DNA of 64,000 bases from Pseudothauera hydrothermalis (GTDB lineage: Bacteria; Pseudomonadota; Gammaproteobacteria; Burkholderiales; Rhodocyclaceae), in assembly GCF_003345255.1 (NCBI RefSeq), contig NZ_CP029331.1:2914001-2978000 (forward strand), given 5' to 3'. The notes under the pieces are model-generated. The model did not search any database. It was given only the letters and a program-made list of their open reading frames with translations, and had not been told where the DNA came from. This document shows, piece by piece, positions 1 through 8,763 of this stretch. The position numbers were made by a program, and so were the translations under genes. Each line of letters starts with the position of its first letter. Position 1 is the stretch's first letter.

Positions 1-258
1 GACATCGTCCGCACCGCCGACCGCCGCTGCCGGGAAAGTGTCACCGCCACCTTGCGCGAACACCGGCGCCAATTGGGTCTGCCGGCCGATGCCCAGTGGC
101 TGGAGGCCACCGCCGAATTGCTCGCCATTTTGTATGACGGCCTCATGGTACGCGCGATTCGGCGGCAGGACATCCCGCGCGAAGCCATTATCTCGTTGTT
201 CCAAAACATCATCTTGGGTGTGATCGGTTCCGCGCACCACCCCTCTAGCCCCTATTGA
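1..258 (+). CDS. C-terminal part of a probable TetR-family regulator (cut by window start)
   Basis: The frame is open from the first base and stops at 256-258, giving 85 residues. They are mostly helical, with the pattern typical of TetR C-terminal ligand and dimer domains: a stretch reading AELLAILYDGLMVRAIR, then a last helix SLFQNIILGVI. The DNA-binding domain lies outside the window, so the family call rests on the C-terminal pattern only. The next gene starts 60 bases downstream on the same strand, so this regulator may control the TonB receptor operon. No other function can be excluded. Confidence 0.45.
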   Translation, partial: DIVRTADRRCRESVTATLREHRRQLGLPADAQWLEATAELLAILYDGLMVRAIRRQDIPREAIISLFQNIILGVIGSAHHPSSPY

Positions 259-318
259 CCGCGCCCAGCGGCGCATGCGACGCTTGGCCCCAAACCACAC
301 GAACCTAGGGAGGGGTCC

Positions 319-2421
319 GTGGATTGTCGTCGCACCGGTGTGTACGCGCTCGCGCTGGTGGCGCTGGATGCTGCGCTTGCGCCGGCCCGCGCCGACACCG
401 CCCTTTTTCTCGAAGACATCCCGCTGGTGCTGACCGCCTCGCGTCTGGCCCAATCGCCGCTGGATGCGCCCGCGCCGGTCACCATCATCGACCGCGAAAT
501 GATCGAGGCCTCAGGCTTTACCGAGATTCACGATCTGCTGCGCCTGGTGCCGGGTTTTCAGGTGGCCGACTGGCCGCTGGGCTCGCCCACCGTCGCCAAC
601 CACGGCATCGGCGACGCCTACGACCGGCGCATCAAGGTGATGATCGACGGACGCACGGTCAACAACCCGCTGTGGGGTGACACCCAGTGGGACAACCTGA
701 CCATACGGGTCGATGACATCGATCACATCGAGGTGGTGCGCAACGCCAACGGCGGCGCCTATGGTGTCAATGCCTTTCAGGGTGTGATCAACATCATCAC
801 CCGTGCGCCGGCCACCGAAGACGGCCACGCGCTCATTTCCCGCGTAGGCAAGAACGGGTTTTACGATGTCGGCGTACGTCTGAACAGCCCAACCGGGCAG
901 GCGGTGGACTGGCGCCTGTCGGCCTCGCGGCGCAGCGCAACCAACTTCGAAGCGCATCTCAGGCGTAACGGCGAATACACCGCGCAGGAAGCCTTCACCC
1001 GCAACACCGTCAATTTTCAACTCAGCGCCCAGCTCAGCACCCAAGATGAAGTGCGCGCCCAACTGGGTGTGAGCCAAGGCATCGACGAGCGCGGCTTCCC
1101 GGCACTAGGCAGCACGGCCGCGCTGGCGTCGATCGACCCGGTGCAAGACGCCACGGTGCGCAACCACAGCGTGCATCTGGCCTGGACCCGCAGCTTCAGC
1201 GCCGACTCCGAACTGTCGCTGCAGCTCTATCACCAGGGACAGGCAAAGCGCCGCGCATGGACCATCGACGTGCCGGACGAGTCCGGCAGCCGCCATGTGA
1301 TTCCGACCAACGACGACCTGGACTTCACCCGCAACGATATGGAGCTGCAATGGAGCGGGCCGTTGTTGCCCAAGGTTCATGCCCTGCTTGGCGCCGGCGT
1401 GCGTCAGGATCGTGTGCGCTCTCGCAAATACTTCGATACCCGCGCCGCCCTCACCGCCCACTACTGGCAGACGTTCGGCAATCTCACCTGGCAGGCCAGC
1501 GATGCGCTGGCGGTCAATCTGGGCGCAACCTTCGAAGATCACGACTACAGCGGCAAGCTGTTCTCGCCGCGGCTGGCGTTCAATTACGCGCTCGACGCCC
1601 GCTCGGCGCTGCGGCTGTCGGCCGGCCGGGCCTATCGCGCCCCGTCCTTGATCGAAGCCCATGCGCTGGAGACCCTGCGTGAGAACGGCGAGATCGTGCG
1701 GGTGGGCTATTACGCCGCGCTGCCGGTCGAGCCCGAGACGGTGCGCTTCGTCGAACTCGGTTATGTGGCCAAGCCCAGCCGCATGTTGTCGGTCGATCTG
1801 CGGGTGTTCCGCGAAGCCTATGACCGCTATATCGACCGGCAAAGCTGCTTTTTGCCCACGCTCCGTTGGAGCTCCACCGATACGCTGCCCTGCGATGCGC
1901 TGGGCATTGCGCCGCCGGCCGAGTGGTCCGAGGCCAATGCCTTTGGCCACGGTCGCATCCGCAACAAGAACGTCAAGGCGTTTTACTTTGCCAATCTCGG
2001 CGGTTTCGTCGCCCGCGGCGGCGAACTGTCGGTGGACATCCGCCGGCCGGGCCTGGGACGTGCGGTGCTGTCGCAGGCTTTCGTCTTTCTGGACGCCAGC
2101 CCGGAACTGGAAGAACGCGACATCGAGCTCAGTGCGCCGAAACGCTCGACCGCGCTATTGCTGATCGCCGATCTGCCCAGACGCTGGCAGGCCAGTCTGG
2201 GTTACTACCATAACGATCCGATGTACTGGCTCAACGATGGCGACAGAGTCCCCAACCGCGATCGTTTCGATCTGCGCCTGGCGCGCAGCTTCGGTCCCCC
2301 GGAGCAAGCCGGCGAGTTCGCCATCGTCGTCCAGAGCGTCAATGGCCGGTACAAGGAGTTCCACGAAGGCAATTACCGCCATGAGCCCCGGATCTTTGCG
2401 AGCTTGCGCCTGGCGTGGTGA
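319..2421 (+). CDS. TonB-dependent outer-membrane receptor
   Basis: The product has 700 residues. A GTG start at 319 follows a purine-rich ribosome site (AGGGAGGGG). Residues 1-25 form a signal peptide ending PARA. Residues about 45-160 are a plug domain, with typical phrases such as IHDLLRLVPGFQV, KVMIDGRTVNNP and GVNAFQGVINIITR. The rest is alternating beta-barrel sequence ending in an aromatic residue (RLAW). Receptors of this class import large or scarce ligands (siderophores, corrinoids, other chelates) using TonB energy. The substrate cannot be read from the sequence. The gene lies upstream of the cobalamin cluster but has no B12 riboswitch, so a BtuB call is not justified. It overlaps the next gene by 7 bases, suggesting one operon with a binding protein and two c-di-GMP enzymes. 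Confidence 0.9.
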   Translation: MDCRRTGVYALALVALDAALAPARADTALFLEDIPLVLTASRLAQSPLDAPAPVTIIDREMIEASGFTEIHDLLRLVPGFQVADWPLGSPTVANHGIGDAYDRRIKVMIDGRTVNNPLWGDTQWDNLTIRVDDIDHIEVVRNANGGAYGVNAFQGVINIITRAPATEDGHALISRVGKNGFYDVGVRLNSPTGQAVDWRLSASRRSATNFEAHLRRNGEYTAQEAFTRNTVNFQLSAQLSTQDEVRAQLGVSQGIDERGFPALGSTAALASIDPVQDATVRNHSVHLAWTRSFSADSELSLQLYHQGQAKRRAWTIDVPDESGSRHVIPTNDDLDFTRNDMELQWSGPLLPKVHALLGAGVRQDRVRSRKYFDTRAALTAHYWQTFGNLTWQASDALAVNLGATFEDHDYSGKLFSPRLAFNYALDARSALRLSAGRAYRAPSLIEAHALETLRENGEIVRVGYYAALPVEPETVRFVELGYVAKPSRMLSVDLRVFREAYDRYIDRQSCFLPTLRWSSTDTLPCDALGIAPPAEWSEANAFGHGRIRNKNVKAFYFANLGGFVARGGELSVDIRRPGLGRAVLSQAFVFLDASPELEERDIELSAPKRSTALLLIADLPRRWQASLGYYHNDPMYWLNDGDRVPNRDRFDLRLARSFGPPEQAGEFAIVVQSVNGRYKEFHEGNYRHEPRIFASLRLAW

Positions 2422-3452
2422 CGCGGGCCCATACCGGCGGCAGCTCTGCTGCCGCGCCATTGCCAGATGAGCCCGCGCACCGACGCCTGCGCGCCGCGCC
2501 ACCTTCGGCTGGCGGCCGGTCGCGTGCACATCGGCTTCTCATCCGCCTGGGACGCCGTATCCTGGCGCTCGCCTTGGCCTGGCTGCTTGCCCCGGCGGCA
2601 CAGGCCCTCGACGTGGCGTTGCTGCTGTCTTCCCACCAAACACCCGCCTATCGGACATTCGCCGCCGAGCTGGCAGCCGCTACCGCGGGCGGCGCACACC
2701 ATATCCTGCCCGCTGGCGATCTCGACGCCGGTATCGACACCGCCATGCTGGCACACGCCGACCTGATCGTGGCCGCGGGCGCTCCGGCGCTGGCAGCGGC
2801 CGCACGGCGCGGGCGGCCGGTGCTCGGCGTATTCGTCTCACGGGCCCAGTTCGATGCGGTGCGCAGCCAAGCCCCGGAAGCTGCGCTGTCGGCCATCGTG
2901 CTCGATCAACCCGCTGCCCGCCATCTGGCCCTGGCGCGTGCGGTTCTGCCCGAGGCCCGGCGCATTGGCCTGTTGTTCGGTCCGGACAGCGCGGCGCAGG
3001 CACGCCTTTTTGCAGAGCTGGCAAGCGCCGACAACCCTGCGGTGACCCTGCAGCCAGTCTCCGATCCGTCGGAACTTCAGGCGGTTTTGGAACGCACCCT
3101 CAAGGCTCATGACGCCCTGCTGGTACTGCCGGATGAATGGGTGTCGGGCCCGGCCGCGGCGCGCGCGGTGCTGCTCACCAGCTACCGTTACCGACGCCCG
3201 GTGCTGGCCTACTCGAGGGCCTATGTGGAGGCCGGCGCACTGGCCGCGGTCTATAGTTCCAGCGGCGACGTCGCCCGGGATGTGGCAGACTGGCTGGCGC
3301 AGGCCCCGGCGCCGCAGCAGACGCTGCCGCCGGTACGTGCGCCGCGCTATTTCAGCGTGGCGATCAATCAACGGGTCGCCCGCGCGCTCAATGTGGACGC
3401 GCCCAATGAGGCCGCGGTGCTCGACGCCATCCGCCTCGAGGAGCGCCGGTGA
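2415..3452 (+). CDS. Periplasmic substrate-binding-like protein (ABC_sub_bind type)
   Basis: The product has up to 345 residues. The GTG at 2415 overlaps the receptor stop. The first 45 residues are poor in recognisable structure, and the likely export signal (ILALALAWLLAPAAQA) only begins near residue 48, so the true start may be later. After cleavage the protein reads DVALLLSSHQTPAYRTFAAE, then shows repeated alpha/beta units resembling the PF04392 family of ABC substrate-binding proteins. No ABC permease or ATPase is adjacent. Its neighbours are an outer-membrane receptor and a HAMP-GGDEF protein whose gene overlaps this one by 4 bases. It may therefore present a ligand to the downstream sensor rather than feed an importer; that role is inference. 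Confidence 0.7.
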   Translation: MVTRAHTGGSSAAAPLPDEPAHRRLRAAPPSAGGRSRAHRLLIRLGRRILALALAWLLAPAAQALDVALLLSSHQTPAYRTFAAELAAATAGGAHHILPAGDLDAGIDTAMLAHADLIVAAGAPALAAAARRGRPVLGVFVSRAQFDAVRSQAPEAALSAIVLDQPAARHLALARAVLPEARRIGLLFGPDSAAQARLFAELASADNPAVTLQPVSDPSELQAVLERTLKAHDALLVLPDEWVSGPAAARAVLLTSYRYRRPVLAYSRAYVEAGALAAVYSSSGDVARDVADWLAQAPAPQQTLPPVRAPRYFSVAINQRVARALNVDAPNEAAVLDAIRLEERR

Positions 3453-5515
3453 GCATGTTGCGCCGTCTGTCCTTGCGCCAACGCCTGTTGCTGGTGGTGC
3501 TGCTACCGGCCGCGGCGCTGGCCGCCGCGATTGCCGGCCTGTTCGTGGTTCGCAGCACCCAGGCCGCGGATGAGGCGCTGCGCGAGCGCGGCCTGGCCAT
3601 CGTCAGTTTTCTTGCCCCGGCCGCCGAGTTTGGCGTGATCTCTGGCAACGCCGGAACGCTGACCAACCTGGTCCAGGCCGTGTTGGAACAACGCGACGTG
3701 GCGGCGGTGGCCATCTTTGATAGCGCCGGCGAACGCATCGCGGTCAGCGGGCGTCCGCGCTTGGCCGTTCCTGCGCGCATCCTGGCTAGCCGTGAGGCCA
3801 CCGTGCTCGACCAGCGCGACCAGCGTCTCACCCTGGCCGCCCCGGTGCTGTCCGCGCCGCTGGCGGTCGACGACCTGGCCACCCGGGTGAGCGGCACCAG
3901 CCAGCTCATGCCGGCGGCCACCGGCTGGGTCTATGTGGAGCTGGATACCCAGGCCCTGGACGCCACCAAACGCACGATCCTGGCAACCACGCTGACGCTG
4001 ACCTGCGTGGGACTGGCGCTCACCGCCTGGCTGGCCACGCGCCTGGCACGGGCGCTGACCGATCCGGTGATGAATCTGGCCCGGGCGGTCGATGAGATGG
4101 CCGACGGCCGCCTGGACATTGCGGTGCCGGAGAATAGCGCGATTGCCGAACTGCGCACCTTGCAGCGCGGCTTCAACACCATGGCGCAGTCCATCGCCAG
4201 CGCACACCACACCCTGCAAGCACGGGTGGATGAAGCCACCGCCCAGCTCGCTCACCAGGCGCTGCACGACCCACTCACCGGGCTGCCCAACCGGCGGGCC
4301 TTCGAACAGGCGCTCGACGAGGCGGTCAGTGCCTCGCGCCGCGCCGGCGACCAGGGGGCGCTGTGCTTCATCGATCTCGACCGCTTCAAAATCGTCAACG
4401 ACACCTGCGGACACGCGGCCGGCGACGAGCTGCTGCGCCGCATCGCCAAACTGCTGCGCGAGCGGGTCCGGGCAAACGATCTGATCTGCCGGGTCGGCGG
4501 CGACGAGTTTGCCCTGATTTTGCGCGGCTGCTCGGCCGAGGAAGCCGCCCGCATCGCCGAAACGCTGCGTGAAGCGGTGGCGGCCTTCCGCTTCAACTGG
4601 GAAGGGCGGCGCTTTTCGGTCGGCGCCAGCGTAGGATTGGTGCGCATCGACGGCGGGCTCGACAGCGCGGCCGACGTGCTGGTAGCCGCCGACCTGGCGT
4701 GTTATGCAGCCAAAAAAGGCGGCCGCAACAAGGTCATCGAGCATGAAATGACCGCGCGCACCCCGCAAAACGAACCTCATTTGTACATCACTGGTCCAGA
4801 GGGCATTCCCTTTTCCCAACTCGAGCTGTACGGGCAGCGCATCGTCAGCATCAAGCCACCGCAAAGCCCGCCCTGGCACGAGGTGCTGCTGCGCATCCGC
4901 GATGGCGAGGATGTCTTGCTGACGCCGGGCGAGTTGTTGGCACGTCTGGCACGAGGCAGTGCCGGTCTTCTACTGGACCAATGGGTGCTCGAACGCGCCT
5001 GTGCCCATCTGGCCCGCCGGTCGGACGACGCCCACTCACCGGCAAGCCGCCTGGGGCTCAACCTCACTCCAGCCTCACTGTCCGAAGCGGCGCGCTATTT
5101 CGACGCGTTACAGGAGCAATTGCATCGCCACGGGCTGGCGCCTCAGCGCCTGGTGCTGGAAATCCCCGCAGCGCTGGCCGCCCAGTGCCCCAAGGAGTGC
5201 GCCGCTTTTGCCGCACTGGCGCGCGACGCCGGCTGCGCGCTGGCCCTGGAGCGGCTCGATGGCAACGCCAGCGCACTGCTGGCCGAAATACGGCCGGACT
5301 ATGTCAAGATCAGCCTCAAAACGCTGACCGATGCCTACGGACTGGAAGCCGGCTGCAACCTGGCGCAGGCGCTGTGCGGCATGGCTGCCGCGCTGTCGAT
5401 CCGCACCATCGCCTCGGAAGTGGAAGACGAGCTGTTCCGCGAGGCGCTGGCCGATTACGGCTTCGATTATGCGCAAGGGCTCATGGTCGAAGCGCCTGCA
5501 GCCCTGCGGCACTAA
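3449..5515 (+). CDS. Membrane HAMP-GGDEF diguanylate cyclase with degenerate EAL domain
   Basis: The product has 688 residues; GTG at 3449 (or ATG at 3455), coupled to the preceding gene. Transmembrane helices lie near residues 12-32 and 173-195, flanking a periplasmic region of about 140 residues. A HAMP linker (about 196-250) follows, then a GGDEF domain (about 265-425) with an intact GGDEF motif near 351 and an RxxD inhibitory site five residues before it (RAND). It should make c-di-GMP. The C-terminal 240 residues have an EAL-fold layout, but key catalytic positions are lost: EALLR is EVLLR, the DDFGTGYSSL region is ERLDGNASALL, LELTE is LEIPAA, and AEGVE is ASEVE. Phosphodiesterase activity is unlikely. 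The domain may bind c-di-GMP or a partner. Confidence 0.88.
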   Translation: MSMLRRLSLRQRLLLVVLLPAAALAAAIAGLFVVRSTQAADEALRERGLAIVSFLAPAAEFGVISGNAGTLTNLVQAVLEQRDVAAVAIFDSAGERIAVSGRPRLAVPARILASREATVLDQRDQRLTLAAPVLSAPLAVDDLATRVSGTSQLMPAATGWVYVELDTQALDATKRTILATTLTLTCVGLALTAWLATRLARALTDPVMNLARAVDEMADGRLDIAVPENSAIAELRTLQRGFNTMAQSIASAHHTLQARVDEATAQLAHQALHDPLTGLPNRRAFEQALDEAVSASRRAGDQGALCFIDLDRFKIVNDTCGHAAGDELLRRIAKLLRERVRANDLICRVGGDEFALILRGCSAEEAARIAETLREAVAAFRFNWEGRRFSVGASVGLVRIDGGLDSAADVLVAADLACYAAKKGGRNKVIEHEMTARTPQNEPHLYITGPEGIPFSQLELYGQRIVSIKPPQSPPWHEVLLRIRDGEDVLLTPGELLARLARGSAGLLLDQWVLERACAHLARRSDDAHSPASRLGLNLTPASLSEAARYFDALQEQLHRHGLAPQRLVLEIPAALAAQCPKECAAFAALARDAGCALALERLDGNASALLAEIRPDYVKISLKTLTDAYGLEAGCNLAQALCGMAAALSIRTIASEVEDELFREALADYGFDYAQGLMVEAPAALRH

Positions 5516-5526
5516 AAACGCGGTCG

Positions 5527-8151
5527 ATGCAAGCGCCTGTCACCCTGCGGCAAACCATTTTGAGCCGTATGTTGCTGTTGGCCGGCGGCAGCGCGCTGGT
5601 GATCACCGCCGGTTTTCTCGTCCTGTGGATGATGCCCGCACTCGAGCACATTGCCAAAGCCGAGTTCGAGCGGGTGGCCGGGCGGGTGCAGGCCCGGCTG
5701 GACCAAACCTTCACCCCGGTGGAGCAATTGCTCGCCGCTGGCGCCGGATGGATTGCCGCCGACCCGCCACAGCTCGACGACCCGGCATCCTTCAACCGCC
5801 GTTTTGCGCCGGTGCTGCGCGCATCGGCCAGCATCACCTCGGTGGTCGCCGGCGATACCGCAGGCCGCGGCTGGATGCTGCTGCAGCAAGACGGCGGCCG
5901 GCTGCTCAACCGCTTCACCGATCCCGCCCGCTGGGGCGCGCGCCACCTGTTCATCCAGCATGAGGCCGACGGCACACAAACGGTTTATTGGGAAACCCGC
6001 GACTACGACCCCCGCCGCCGCCCGTGGTATACCGGCGCCATGGCGGCCAGCGAGGATCAGGCGGTGCATTGGACCGCGCCGTACACCTTTCTGACCACCG
6101 GCGACCCCGGCATCACCGCCTCGCGGCCGATCCGGCTGCCCGATGGCAGCGGCTTCGTCCTCGGCTATGACGTGATGCTGCGCGATCTGTCCGCCGCCAC
6201 GCTCAACGAGCAGGTCGGCCGGCGCGGCTTTGCGCTCATCCTCACCGAAGACGAACGGGTGCTCGGACTGCCCGCCATGCCCGCCGGCATCGACAGCGAC
6301 GATTGGTTTGGCAGCCTGCTGCTGCCGGTCAGCGCCTTGGGCATGCGGCCGATCAATGACGCCTTGGCGGTATGGCGTCAAGGCGGCAGGCAGGCGGTGC
6401 CGGTGCAGCGAATGTCCTCGGGCGGTCAAGACTGGCTGCTGTCGCAACGTCCCTATGCGCTGGGCGCATACCGGCTGTGGGTGCTCACCCTGGCCCCGGC
6501 CGACGACTTTGCTCCGCCTTGGGTGTTGATCGGCGTGGCGCTGAGCGGCGCACTGGCGCTACTGATGCTCATCGCCGGCCTGATCGCCCACAACCAGGCC
6601 CGCCGTATCGCCCGCCCGCTGGAAACGCTGGCGGCGGCCAGCCAACGCATTGGTGCGCTCGATTTCAGCCCGTTACCGCCGGTCATCAGCCCGATTGCCG
6701 AAATCGCCCAGTTGGCCAGCGCGCAGGAACGCATGCGGCAGATGTTGCAGCGCAGCCAGCATTCCTTGCGCAACCAGGCCGCACGGCTGGCCGCTCAGGT
6801 CGAGGAGCTGCGCGCCGCCGAAGCGCGTATCAATGCGTTGGCCTTCTATGATCCGCTCACTGGCCTGCCCAACCGCCGACTGCTGGCCGACCGGCTGGAA
6901 CGCGCGCTGGCCGGCTGCCGGCGCCACAGCCAGCGTGGCGCCTTGCTGCTGCTGGACCTGGATGACTTCAAAACACTCAACGACACCCTGGGTCATGAGC
7001 AAGGCGACGCCCTGCTGGAGGAGGTGGCGCGCCGTCTGCAAGCATGTGTGCGCGATGCCGATACCGTGGCGCGGCTGGGCGGCGACGAGTTCGTGGTGGT
7101 GCTCGAAGCGCTCGACAGCCAAGCCGCGGCCGCCTGCGAGCAGGCGGAAGCAGTGGCAGGCAAGATTTTGGCCGCGCTGACGCAGCCCTACCAACTGGGC
7201 GGACAGACCCTCACCACTTCCGCCAGCATTGGAGTGACGCTGTTCGACGGCAGCGCACCGCGCGACGAATTGTTCAAACAGGCCGATCTAGCCATGTATC
7301 AAGCCAAGGCGGAAGGACGCAACCGCCTATGTTTCTATGGCCAGGCCATGCGCGAGCGGCTCACCGCGCGCACCCGGCTGGAACAGGAACTGCGCGCGGC
7401 CATCGATGCCCGCCAGTTCATTCTGCATTACCAACCGCAGGTCGATGCCGGCGGGCGGATTATCGGCGCCGAAGCCCTGCTGCGCTGGCAGCATCCAGAG
7501 CGCGGCATGGTGCCACCGGGCGCATTCATCCCGATTGCGGAAGAAACCGGGTTGATCCTGCCGATTGGCCGGCAGGTCATCGAACTGGCCTGCACCCAAC
7601 TTGCGCACTGGGCCGACCAGCCTGGGTGCGCCGACTTGACGCTGTCGATCAATGTCAGTGCGCGGCAGTTCCGCCACGCCGGCTTCATGGACGAAGTCCG
7701 CGCCGCGCTACGCCACAGCGGCGCCAACGCCGCGCGGCTGCGCCTGGAATTGACCGAAAGCATGCTGCTCGACGACATCGATGCGGTGATCGCGCGTATG
7801 ACCGCTTTGCGCGAACTGGGGGTGAGCTTCTCGCTGGACGACTTTGGCACCGGCTACTCGTCGCTGGCCTATCTCAAACGACTGCCGCTGGCCGAACTGA
7901 AGATCGACCAATCCTTCGTGCGCGACGTGCTGGTAGACCCCAACGACGCGGCCATCGCCCACACCATCATCACGCTGGCGCACACCATGGGACTGACCGT
8001 GATCGCCGAAGGGGTGGAAAACGCAGCGCAGCGCGACCTGCTGGCCGAGCTTGGCTGCGATGCGTATCAAGGCTATCTGTTCGGCCGTCCGGTGCCGGCC
8101 GAACAGTTGCCTCTGAGCGTTCAGCCTTTGGGCACGCGCCCCATCAAGTAG
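5527..8151 (+). CDS. Membrane Cache-HAMP-GGDEF-EAL c-di-GMP enzyme
   Basis: The ATG at 5527 lies 11 bases after the previous stop and gives 874 residues. The open frame extends upstream, but that part overlaps the preceding gene and is not protein-like. A first membrane helix (about 17-37) is followed by a long periplasmic Cache-type sensor with the hallmark DYDPRRRPWY, a second helix (about 330-355) and a HAMP linker. The GGDEF domain has an intact GGDEF near 518 and an RxxD site (RDAD). The EAL domain is also intact: EALLRW near 648, LELTES, DDFGTGYSSLAYLKRLP, ELKIDQSF and AEGVEN. Both synthesis and hydrolysis of c-di-GMP are possible. The 3' end overlaps the convergent AhpD-like gene by 31 bases. 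Confidence 0.92.
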   Translation: MQAPVTLRQTILSRMLLLAGGSALVITAGFLVLWMMPALEHIAKAEFERVAGRVQARLDQTFTPVEQLLAAGAGWIAADPPQLDDPASFNRRFAPVLRASASITSVVAGDTAGRGWMLLQQDGGRLLNRFTDPARWGARHLFIQHEADGTQTVYWETRDYDPRRRPWYTGAMAASEDQAVHWTAPYTFLTTGDPGITASRPIRLPDGSGFVLGYDVMLRDLSAATLNEQVGRRGFALILTEDERVLGLPAMPAGIDSDDWFGSLLLPVSALGMRPINDALAVWRQGGRQAVPVQRMSSGGQDWLLSQRPYALGAYRLWVLTLAPADDFAPPWVLIGVALSGALALLMLIAGLIAHNQARRIARPLETLAAASQRIGALDFSPLPPVISPIAEIAQLASAQERMRQMLQRSQHSLRNQAARLAAQVEELRAAEARINALAFYDPLTGLPNRRLLADRLERALAGCRRHSQRGALLLLDLDDFKTLNDTLGHEQGDALLEEVARRLQACVRDADTVARLGGDEFVVVLEALDSQAAAACEQAEAVAGKILAALTQPYQLGGQTLTTSASIGVTLFDGSAPRDELFKQADLAMYQAKAEGRNRLCFYGQAMRERLTARTRLEQELRAAIDARQFILHYQPQVDAGGRIIGAEALLRWQHPERGMVPPGAFIPIAEETGLILPIGRQVIELACTQLAHWADQPGCADLTLSINVSARQFRHAGFMDEVRAALRHSGANAARLRLELTESMLLDDIDAVIARMTALRELGVSFSLDDFGTGYSSLAYLKRLPLAELKIDQSFVRDVLVDPNDAAIAHTIITLAHTMGLTVIAEGVENAAQRDLLAELGCDAYQGYLFGRPVPAEQLPLSVQPLGTRPIK

Positions 8152-8699
8152 AACTGTTCATTGGGCGGTGTGCCGGCAAGATGCACCAGGCGGTTGCTCA
8201 TGCTGAAAAAGGCAGTGATTGCGCCAATGTCCCAAATCGCCTCGTCATCGAAGCCGTGCGCACGCAAAGCGGCAAAGTCGGCCTCCTCGATCTCGCCGCC
8301 ACGGGTCGACAGCTTGATGGCAAAGTCCAGCATGGCGCGCTGGCGCGGGGTGATTTCGGCCTTGCGGTAATTGGTGGCGAGCTGATCGGCCAAGCGCGGA
8401 TTCTTGGCCCGGATACGCAACACCGCCCCGTGGGCAATCACACAATACAGGCACTGCCCGGCCGCGGAAGTCGCTACCACGATCATCTCGCGCTCGGCCT
8501 TGCTCAGGCCGACATCCTTTTCCATCAGCGCGTCATGGTAGTCGAAAAAAGCGCGGAATTCGGCCGGACGGTGCGCCAGCATCAAAAACACGTTGGGGAT
8601 GAAACCGGCCTTTTCCTGCACCGCGAGGATGCGCTGGCGCAGGTCTTCGGGCAGGGCGTTGAGATCGGGCACCGCAAAGCGGCTGATTGTGTCGGTCAT
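8121..8699 (-). CDS. AhpD-like/carboxymuconolactone-decarboxylase-family peroxidase-related enzyme
   Basis: The ATG at 8699 is preceded by GAGGAG, giving 192 residues. The centre carries the AhpD-type redox motif C-x2-C followed by a nearby histidine (GQCLYCVIAHGAVLR), inside an all-helical CMD fold. The opening IPNVFLMLAHRP and the overall length fit the peroxidase-related enzymes of this superfamily. It probably reduces peroxides or works as a thiol-redox adaptor. It lies 64 bases downstream of acuI on the same strand, so it is probably the last gene of the acuR-acuI operon. A role in detoxifying reactive acrylate-type compounds is inference. Confidence 0.85.
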   Translation of the reverse strand: MTDTISRFAVPDLNALPEDLRQRILAVQEKAGFIPNVFLMLAHRPAEFRAFFDYHDALMEKDVGLSKAEREMIVVATSAAGQCLYCVIAHGAVLRIRAKNPRLADQLATNYRKAEITPRQRAMLDFAIKLSTRGGEIEEADFAALRAHGFDDEAIWDIGAITAFFSMSNRLVHLAGTPPNEQFYLMGRVPKG

Positions 8700-8763
8700 A
8701 GGGGTCTCCTCGATAACAATGGGTTTTCTCTGTAACGGGTGGTGGCAACGCACAGCCCGCGGC

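Noticed and set aside
319-2421. Calling the TonB receptor BtuB because a cobalamin cluster is nearby
   Set aside because: No riboswitch precedes it, it is about 10 kb away with unrelated genes between, and its operon partners are c-di-GMP enzymes.
4981-5526. In-frame upstream extension of the Cache-GGDEF-EAL gene
   Set aside because: It overlaps the preceding GGDEF gene in another frame, is rich in Arg/Pro/Gly and not protein-like; the ATG at 5527 precedes the first membrane helix.
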